NCBI GenBank assembly: GCA_000435075.1
Contig: FR890598.1
Location: forward strand, 27,121 to 39,176
Length of the DNA: 12,056 nucleotides
Reading direction: 5' to 3'
Origin: Bacteroides sp. CAG:770
Lineage (GTDB): Bacteria > Bacteroidota > Bacteroidia > Bacteroidales > UBA932
In this document: positions 7,897-12,056 of the stretch, in pieces
How positions within the stretch are numbered: the first letter of the stretch is position 1
Layout: the number at the start of each line of letters is the position of its first letter
Notes under the pieces: generated by a model
The model's input: the letters and a program-made list of their open reading frames with translations, nothing else
The model's database searches: none
Told to the model about the DNA's origin: nothing
Program-made: the position numbers and the translations under genes

Positions 7897-8967
7897 ATGA
7901 AGATGATGGTCCGATACCGGCTTTTTCAGATACTTAGTAAACAGACATTGAAACAGACATTGGCAATAATAATCCTGCTGAGCATCCATGCCGTCATGCA
8001 GGCACAGACTCCGGACTTCGCCGGAGATACGGCAGTTGTTCAGAAATGCTGGCCACTGAGGGTGCTTGACACCGTCCTCGACTTCAGAGACAATATCGTA
8101 AAGAATGACACGTCATACATCGCCAGACTCTCGCAGAAGTTAAAGTTGGGGTTCGCTGTAAACTGTTCAGGAGCGGACATTAATGCAAGGGGAAGCGAAG
8201 AGCGTGGAGACATCCAGTCAAGGCTCTCGACCAGCATAAAGACCACCGTCAGCGCCAATATTGCTTACCGTGGACTGGGAATCGGAATAAAAATAGATCC
8301 TACCAATGTCTTCACCAGGAAATCATCCACAGAGTTGAACATGGCACTCTACGGAAACCGCATAGGTATAGATGCTGTATATCAGGCCTCCGGCGTATAT
8401 AAGGGAAACATAGAAGTTAACGGAGACAAGTCATACATCCCGGAAGGACTGGTTAATATGGACATGCTACTCGTGAATACATACTATGCATTCAACGCCA
8501 GACGATTCTCATATCCAGCTGCTTTTTCATACTCGTGGACACAACGGCGCAGTAGCGGAAGCCTTCTTGCGGGGCTTTCATATTCCCTTGGCAAGCTGAG
8601 CGCCAGCGCCGATGAAGGAACCGGCAGACCATCAATGACATTGAACACTTCCTATGGCAGCATCGGTATAGGCTACGGCTATAATTTCGTCATAAGAAAC
8701 GACTGGCTTCTCCATCTTTCCGCCATTCCTCAGGTGGTTGTATATAGCCATAACCGCCTGAAGGTCAGCACTGAAAGTGAAAAAGCCCCATATAGATTTC
8801 CAGATATGATGGTAACAGGCCGGCTGTCATTGGTCAGACACTTTCCCAAGTATTATTTAGGAATTTCAGGAAAAGTCACGACTTCCACTATCGGCGACCG
8901 ATCCCGTCTTCTCATAAACAATGCCAAGTGGATAGGACAGGTTTCCTTCGGGATAAAGCTGAAATAG
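7897..8967 (+). CDS. DUF4421-like predicted outer-membrane protein
   Basis: A 356-residue protein of no known function. The N-terminus is a signal peptide: basic start, hydrophobic core at about 21-33, and a probable cleavage site after VMQAQ near residue 37. The remainder shows alternating polar and hydrophobic segments, many aromatic and glycine residues, and stretches such as FSYPAAFSYSWTQRRSSGS and LLAGLSYSLGKL that I recall from the Bacteroidota DUF4421 family; it ends VSFGIKLK like a beta-barrel. I chose ATG 7897; ATGs at 7903 and 7906 are equally usable, and an in-frame ATG at 7834 is less likely because it puts about 20 non-signal residues first and overlaps the promoter region. The gene is divergent from the ECF sigma gene and stops at two adjacent TAG codons, 9 bases before the end of the converging phosphoesterase gene. 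DUF4421 assignment is from memory of family patterns, hence moderate confidence; an outer-membrane location is better supported. Confidence 0.8.
   Translation: MKMMVRYRLFQILSKQTLKQTLAIIILLSIHAVMQAQTPDFAGDTAVVQKCWPLRVLDTVLDFRDNIVKNDTSYIARLSQKLKLGFAVNCSGADINARGSEERGDIQSRLSTSIKTTVSANIAYRGLGIGIKIDPTNVFTRKSSTELNMALYGNRIGIDAVYQASGVYKGNIEVNGDKSYIPEGLVNMDMLLVNTYYAFNARRFSYPAAFSYSWTQRRSSGSLLAGLSYSLGKLSASADEGTGRPSMTLNTSYGSIGIGYGYNFVIRNDWLLHLSAIPQVVVYSHNRLKVSTESEKAPYRFPDMMVTGRLSLVRHFPKYYLGISGKVTTSTIGDRSRLLINNAKWIGQVSFGIKLK
7939..7962 (+). repeat. Perfect 12-base tandem duplication in a coding start
   Basis: Two directly adjacent, identical copies of AAACAGACATTG (7939-7950 and 7951-7962). They are in frame with the DUF4421-like gene and encode KQTL-KQTL, residues 15-22 counted from ATG 7897, at the boundary of the basic and hydrophobic parts of the signal peptide. 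Confidence 0.95.
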
Positions 8968-8976
8968 TAGACCGGA

Positions 8977-10146
8977 CTATCTGAAATGGAAATCCAGACT
9001 ATGATTTTCTTCCTTCGTCTCGCCTATAACCTCCACGTGTATCTTCTTCCCTTTCACAGTTACACTGGCGTATGCTCGATTGCCATTTATAAGCACAGGG
9101 AAATCAGCAAGTTCACCAGCCTTCCGCACAGCATACTGATGGGTATGGCCTGAAAACATAAGTGAAACTCCGGCCTCATTTAGAAGCGGTGTAATCAGAT
9201 TGTGCAGATGGATATCACCATGCCAGGTGGAGTTGCCCGCCGGAATATGAAGAATTGCAATCCGCTTATCATAGCGCAAGTTGCCGATTTCATTCTCCAG
9301 CCATGCAGCCTCCTGCTCCCGATACTTGTCACTCTCCAGAATACCATGATACTCGATGTCCGAGTCCGGCTTGTCCTCTCCGCAGTCAAGAGCCAGGAAA
9401 CTGATGCCTGCAGCATCGAAAGTGTAGTAAAACTGACCGTTATGCGATGGAAAATACTTATACATATTATCCGCGTACTGCCCTCTGTTTTCATGGTTTC
9501 CGCGCACATATTCTATCGGGACATTCTTTGCGAACATATCCACGCAGGCATCCAGCCATCCGTTGAAAATCTGCTCCTCATTCTCTGTAGTTGTCAACAT
9601 ATCTCCATTAAGCAGAACAAAGTCATACTGGGAGAAGTCCACATCGGCACATAGCCTCCTGATATCATCTGACCTGCCGTGTACATCGTTGAGAATAAAG
9701 AATTTAAGTTCATCAGTATCATTACTGAATGTTCTGAAACCATATGGCTCTTTCTTATAGACTACAGATGAAGCAATCTCCCCAAGTCTGGCATCATCAG
9801 ATGTTCCCCATCCGGTCAATGCCTGTGAAAATATCCTGTACATATAGTTTGTACCAGGCTTGAGACCGGTAAGGCGGACAGAATGGATAGTCTCATGTGT
9901 CAAACGACGTCCGAAACGTGCATCATAGACACGTTCATGCTCTTCAGAATAGAAATGCTGACCATGATTCTCGGTGAATTCGACCCAGCCTGTAGCAGGA
10001 ACATCAGTCTTCCATACCACGGTCACGGCATTCTCTGTCATGTCACAGAGCCATGGCCCATGAGTAATTTTCACACTTTCCATGTTCTGCGCCGTCATGA
10101 TCATACTGCCAAGCAGCGCTGCGATAATCAGCAGATATTTTTTCAT
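8977..10146 (-). CDS. Secreted calcineurin-like metallophosphoesterase with purple-acid-phosphatase-like N-domain
   Basis: A 389-residue exported phosphoesterase, probably periplasmic. Residues 1-20 are a signal peptide ending MTAQ. Residues about 25-110 form a fibronectin-type-III-like N-domain as in purple acid phosphatases (THGPWLCDMTENAVTVVW, then the RLTGLKPGTNYMYRI stretch). The catalytic domain carries all dimetal motifs: D154-V-H156, G181-D182, G216-N-H-E219, H300, and G333-H-T-H336. The motif G-D-x-x-Y that supplies the tyrosine ligand giving true purple acid phosphatases their colour is absent: GDMLT is present instead. So a non-redox dimetal phosphatase or phosphodiesterase is expected; substrate unknown. 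The ATG lies 35 bases after the pyrophosphatase stop and no promoter-like sequence is evident between, suggesting cotranscription. The gene converges with the DUF4421-like gene, 9 bases apart. Confidence 0.92.
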   Translation of the reverse strand: MKKYLLIIAALLGSMIMTAQNMESVKITHGPWLCDMTENAVTVVWKTDVPATGWVEFTENHGQHFYSEEHERVYDARFGRRLTHETIHSVRLTGLKPGTNYMYRIFSQALTGWGTSDDARLGEIASSVVYKKEPYGFRTFSNDTDELKFFILNDVHGRSDDIRRLCADVDFSQYDFVLLNGDMLTTTENEEQIFNGWLDACVDMFAKNVPIEYVRGNHENRGQYADNMYKYFPSHNGQFYYTFDAAGISFLALDCGEDKPDSDIEYHGILESDKYREQEAAWLENEIGNLRYDKRIAILHIPAGNSTWHGDIHLHNLITPLLNEAGVSLMFSGHTHQYAVRKAGELADFPVLINGNRAYASVTVKGKKIHVEVIGETKEENHSLDFHFR

Positions 10147-10181
10147 ATTTTGTCTTGAAAAATCAGACTAATCCGCAAGAG

Positions 10182-10826
10182 TTAACCCTTGGACGCAGTC
10201 AATTGCTTGCTGGAAATCAGTTCCTGATAATCCTGCATTGACCTGAGAATCACATCTTTGGCAACATCCGCCCCATAGATGCTTATGAACTTCATGCGCT
10301 GGCTGTTCTCACCGGGGATATCCTTATACGTAGTGAAATAGTGGATGAGCCTGCGAATGATGTCCTTCGGAAGTTCGTCAATATCAGTAAGATGGCCATA
10401 GACGGCATCGTTCTTCAGAACGGCGATAATCTTGTCGTCAGCCTGGTCATGATCCAGCAGCCTGAGTCCTCCGATAGGCCTTGCCCTCACTATGATGTCA
10501 CCATGAGTGACGTCCTTCTCGGTAAGCACACAAATATCCAGCGGATCCCCGTCTCCTTCCACATCATATCTTGCAAGAGCTTGGTTAGTGAGTTCAGCCA
10601 TGTGCTTCGAGCAATATGTCCTCGGAAGGAAGCCATAAAGAGATGGAACGATATTTGAGAACTTCTGCGGCCTGTCCAGCGAAAGATAGCCGGAAGCCTT
10701 GTCAACTTCGTATTTTACTGTGTCGGTAGGTACAATCTCAATGAATGCACGTACTTCATCAGGCACATTTTCTCCCAGGTCAATCCCGTGCCACGGATGC
10801 GCCTTGTGTGAATTGCTGATATCCAT
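10182..10826 (-). CDS. ppa: Family I inorganic pyrophosphatase
   Basis: A 214-residue cytoplasmic enzyme that hydrolyses pyrophosphate to two phosphates, pulling biosynthetic reactions forward. All active-site residues of the family can be matched to the E. coli enzyme: K38 and E40 (K29, E31), R52 (R43), Y64 (Y55), D92, D94 and D97 in the DGDPLD signature (D65, D67, D70), D125, D130 and K132 (D97, D102, K104), and Y167-K168 (Y141-K142). Between YGF and DGDPLD lie 25 residues where E. coli has 7, so there is an insertion of about 18 residues. I chose the ATG at 10826, just before the conserved HPWHGIDLGE start; an in-frame ATG at 10865 and a TTG at 10889 fall inside the stem-loop and promoter area and are less likely. 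The phosphoesterase gene follows after 35 bases. Confidence 0.94.
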   Translation of the reverse strand: MDISNSHKAHPWHGIDLGENVPDEVRAFIEIVPTDTVKYEVDKASGYLSLDRPQKFSNIVPSLYGFLPRTYCSKHMAELTNQALARYDVEGDGDPLDICVLTEKDVTHGDIIVRARPIGGLRLLDHDQADDKIIAVLKNDAVYGHLTDIDELPKDIIRRLIHYFTTYKDIPGENSQRMKFISIYGADVAKDVILRSMQDYQELISSKQLTASKG

Positions 10827-10864
10827 TGGTTTGATATTAATAGTTTGTCGAATATAAAAGGCCA

Positions 10865-10890
10865 TTTGCCGCAGTTTAACCCGCGGCAAA
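10865..10890. promoter_or_regulatory. 8-base inverted repeat at the predicted ppa transcription start
   Basis: TTTGCCGC (10865-10872) and GCGGCAAA (10883-10890) are perfect inverted arms around a 10-base spacer. It overlaps the predicted transcription start of ppa, immediately after its -7-like element, and ends 38 bases before the ATG. It could be an operator, or a stem at the 5' end of the mRNA that stabilises it. It is not a terminator for rsmA, as no T-run follows on the minus strand. Confidence 0.45.
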
Positions 10891-10893
10891 CGC

Positions 10894-10901
10894 CAAATTT
10901 A
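10894..10901 (-). promoter_or_regulatory. Possible -7 promoter element of ppa
   Basis: On the minus strand TAAATTTG matches the Bacteroidales -7 consensus TAnnTTTG exactly. I see no TTTG 19-21 bases upstream, so the -33 half is missing or degenerate. It is correctly placed between rsmA and ppa and would start transcription near 10887, at the edge of the stem-loop described separately. Confidence 0.45.
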
Positions 10902-10935
10902 CGAATTATACTTAAGATTCACTACTTTCAATGTG

Positions 10936-10960
10936 AAAAAATCGCACTTTCGAACCGAAA
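10936..10960 (-). terminator. Weak possible terminator after rsmA
   Basis: Fourteen bases after the rsmA stop, the minus strand has TTTCG-GTT-CGAAA (a 5-base stem with a 3-base loop, 10960-10948), then six bases, then TTTTTT (10941-10936). The stem is short, AT-rich at its base, and set back from the T-run, so this is only a candidate. Confidence 0.25.
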
Positions 10961-10973
10961 CATGAACACGATG

Positions 10974-11789
10974 CTATGCAAGGAGTTTTGTCAATGCTAC
11001 GAATTCCTCGACGCTAAGCTTCTCCGGACGCATCTCGAACACCGGATTAGCCGTGAACGAGGCCAATGTCTCCGCGTCCCATCCCTCACGTGCCGCCTTG
11101 TCGGAAATGACCTTCTTCAGGGAGTTCCTCAATGTCTTTCTCCTCTGACCGAAAGAAGTCTTGACAATGTTCTTGAATGCATTTTCGTCGCAATCCAGTG
11201 ATTTTCTGGAATTTCTGGTCAGCCTTATCACTGCCGACTGCACTTTCGGAGGCGGAGCGAATGCGCCAGAACCCACAGTGAACAGGTACTCGATGTCATA
11301 CCAGGCCTGAAGCAGGACGGACAGGATGCCGTAAGTCTTGGAACCCGGCTTTTCTGCAATCCTCTCAGCGACTTCCTTCTGTATCATGCAGACTGTCTGG
11401 GGGATACGGTTGCGGTAATCGAGAATCCTGAAGAAAATCTGTGACGAAATGTTGTAGGGGAAGTTGCCGATGACATGGAATTTGCCGGTAAAGACATTGT
11501 CAATGTCAAGCTTGAGAAAATCCCCGTAGATTACCCTGCCGGCAGCCTCCGCGAAATGCTTTTCCAGGTATTCCACGGATTCCGTGTCGATTTCTATCAT
11601 CTTGAGATTTACATCCTGACGCTCAAGGAGGTACTGCGACAGCACCCCCATACCGGGACCTATCTCCAATACATCCATGCATCCTCCGGCATCCTCCGTG
11701 CGCAGCTGCAATGCCGCCACGATGGCTTTCGCAATGCTCTGGTCCGTCAGAAAATGCTGTCCCAAAGCCTTTTTAGCACGTACTTCCAT
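10974..11789 (-). CDS. rsmA: 16S rRNA (adenine1518-N6/adenine1519-N6)-dimethyltransferase
   Basis: RsmA (KsgA) dimethylates two adjacent adenines in the 3' end hairpin of 16S rRNA using S-adenosylmethionine, and is a late checkpoint in small-subunit assembly. At 271 residues it has normal family length. Visible motifs: the N-terminal KKALGQHFL (residues 6-14); SAM-binding motif I VLEIGPGMGVLS (40-51, GPGMG at 44-48); motif II acid EID (66-68); GDFLKLD (89-95); and the catalytic motif IV NFPYNISS (109-116). The C-terminal rRNA-binding part includes the FAPPPKVQSAVIRL stretch and the SFGQRRKTLRNSL stretch. The ATG at 11789 gives the conserved N-terminus directly. It has its own promoter-like sequence (11813-11845). 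The downstream pyrophosphatase gene is 147 bases away with its own -7-like element, so the two are probably separate units. Confidence 0.97.
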   Translation of the reverse strand: MEVRAKKALGQHFLTDQSIAKAIVAALQLRTEDAGGCMDVLEIGPGMGVLSQYLLERQDVNLKMIEIDTESVEYLEKHFAEAAGRVIYGDFLKLDIDNVFTGKFHVIGNFPYNISSQIFFRILDYRNRIPQTVCMIQKEVAERIAEKPGSKTYGILSVLLQAWYDIEYLFTVGSGAFAPPPKVQSAVIRLTRNSRKSLDCDENAFKNIVKTSFGQRRKTLRNSLKKVISDKAAREGWDAETLASFTANPVFEMRPEKLSVEEFVALTKLLA

Positions 11790-11797
11790 ATAAAAAC

Positions 11798-11808
11798 GCT
11801 TACTTAAC
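11798..11808 (-). repeat. 11-base inverted repeat, left copy (rsmA leader)
   Basis: Read on the minus strand this is GTTAAGTAAGC, lying between the -7 element and the start codon of rsmA. The same 11 bases occur on the plus strand at 11928-11938, so the two copies point away from each other across 119 bases. Confidence 0.7.
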
Positions 11809-11812
11809 CTTG

Positions 11813-11845
11813 CAAAGTTACGCCTTGTTACCTAAATTCGCCAAC
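11813..11845 (-). promoter_or_regulatory. Predicted promoter of rsmA
   Basis: On the minus strand GTTG (11845-11842) is followed after 21 bases by TAACTTTG (11820-11813). The -7 half matches TAnnTTTG exactly and the -33 half matches TTTG at three of four bases. It lies 23 bases before the rsmA ATG. Confidence 0.6.
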
Positions 11846-11848
11846 TTA

Positions 11849-12056
11849 AAACCAAAAAACATGAAACAATCGGGTCAGGGGGAAAACCCGGAACCCGTCT
11901 TCTTCCCATTTTCCGAACGCCACTGGAGTTAAGTAAGCATTAAAAAAAGTTGGTAAAGATTTGTGAAGAATTTTCCAGAATAGATTTCTTTTCGAAGAAG
12001 GAGTGTACTGGACGTACAGGACTGATAAAAAAAGGAATATAGACCGAAAAGCCTCG
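11849..12056. other. Right-edge stretch without a supportable gene
   Basis: About 200 bases upstream of rsmA. It contains an imperfect hairpin at 11871-11897 (outer arms CGGGT/ACCCG, inner GGG-AAAA-CCC), the right copy of the 11-base repeat (11928-11938), a short stem TTCTT-TTCG-AAGAA near 11985-11998, and a 5-base inverted repeat TGTAC/GTACA at 12004-12018. An A-rich plus-strand segment follows to the edge. These would suit the control region or leader of a divergent plus-strand gene beginning beyond the window, but no start codon or convincing promoter is visible. Confidence 0.4.
11928..11938 (+). repeat. 11-base inverted repeat, right copy
   Basis: GTTAAGTAAGC on the plus strand, identical to the minus-strand copy in the rsmA leader (11808-11798). 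The exact match stops at 11 bases on both sides. Confidence 0.7.

Noticed and set aside
9202..9654. 150-codon plus-strand open frame
   Set aside because: It is antisense to the phosphoesterase gene, whose catalytic motifs are intact across this stretch.
10827..10889. Longer starts for ppa (ATG 10865, TTG 10889)
   Set aside because: They fall in or beside the inverted repeat and the predicted transcription start, and add residues before the usual pyrophosphatase N-terminus.
11861..11932. 23-codon plus-strand open frame starting MKQSGQ
   Set aside because: No promoter-like or leader support, and it overlaps the imperfect hairpin; too short to separate from chance.
11960..11988. TTTG, 17 bases, TAGATTTC on the plus strand as a promoter
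   Set aside because: The spacing is too short for the 19-21 expected and the -7 half lacks its final G.
11846..12055. Minus-strand frame open for 69 codons to the right edge
   Set aside because: All three minus-strand frames are open for nearly 40 codons or more here because this strand is T-rich and poor in stops; the translation has no recognisable pattern and codon use looks unlike the neighbouring genes, so it is probably not the end of an upstream gene.
1..12056. Mobile elements, CRISPR, tRNA or rRNA
   Set aside because: I saw no transposase, integrase, terminal inverted repeats, regularly spaced repeats, or tRNA/rRNA-like sequence on either strand by eye.

Overview
This window comes from a member of the phylum Bacteroidota, most probably order Bacteroidales; the family cannot be fixed from sequence alone. 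The evidence is the SusC/SusD outer-membrane pairing, a FecR-type anti-sigma factor with a C-terminal DUF4974-like domain, a DUF4421-like outer-membrane protein, start codons without clear Shine-Dalgarno sequences, and promoter elements of the Bacteroidales type (TTTG, about 19-21 bases, TAnnTTTG).

Layout. From the right of the centre towards base 1, all on the minus strand, runs a surface-nutrient-uptake locus: ECF sigma factor (7774-7193), FecR-like anti-sigma factor (7091-6057), a SusC-like TonB-dependent transporter with an N-terminal STN signalling domain (6014-2625), its SusD-like surface lipoprotein (2621-873), and the start of a second SusC-like transporter (847 to the window edge). 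Gaps are 101, 42, 3 and 25 bases, so the last four genes are probably cotranscribed, possibly with the sigma gene too. The likely logic is trans-envelope signalling: substrate binding at the SusC/SusD pore is passed by the STN domain to the periplasmic part of FecR, which frees the ECF sigma factor to transcribe the locus. No glycan-degrading enzyme lies in view, so the substrate is unknown.

Divergent from the sigma gene is a plus-strand DUF4421-like outer-membrane protein gene (7897-8967). The 122-base divergent region holds promoter-like elements for both directions and a 13-base palindrome. This gene converges, with only 9 bases between, on a minus-strand group: a secreted calcineurin-like phosphoesterase with a purple-acid-phosphatase-like N-domain (10146-8977) lying 35 bases downstream of a family I inorganic pyrophosphatase gene (10826-10182). 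Further upstream on the same strand is rsmA/ksgA, the 16S rRNA adenine dimethyltransferase gene (11789-10974), with its own promoter. The last ~200 bases have no supportable gene.

No tRNA, rRNA, CRISPR array, insertion sequence or integrase was seen. The window looks like an ordinary Bacteroidales chromosomal segment: a regulated SusCD locus beside housekeeping genes. I did not find a clearly new system. The points most worth a second look are the SusC-SusD-SusC order with two different transporter architectures, several small palindromes and inverted repeats at promoters, and a perfect 12-base tandem duplication inside a signal-peptide region.
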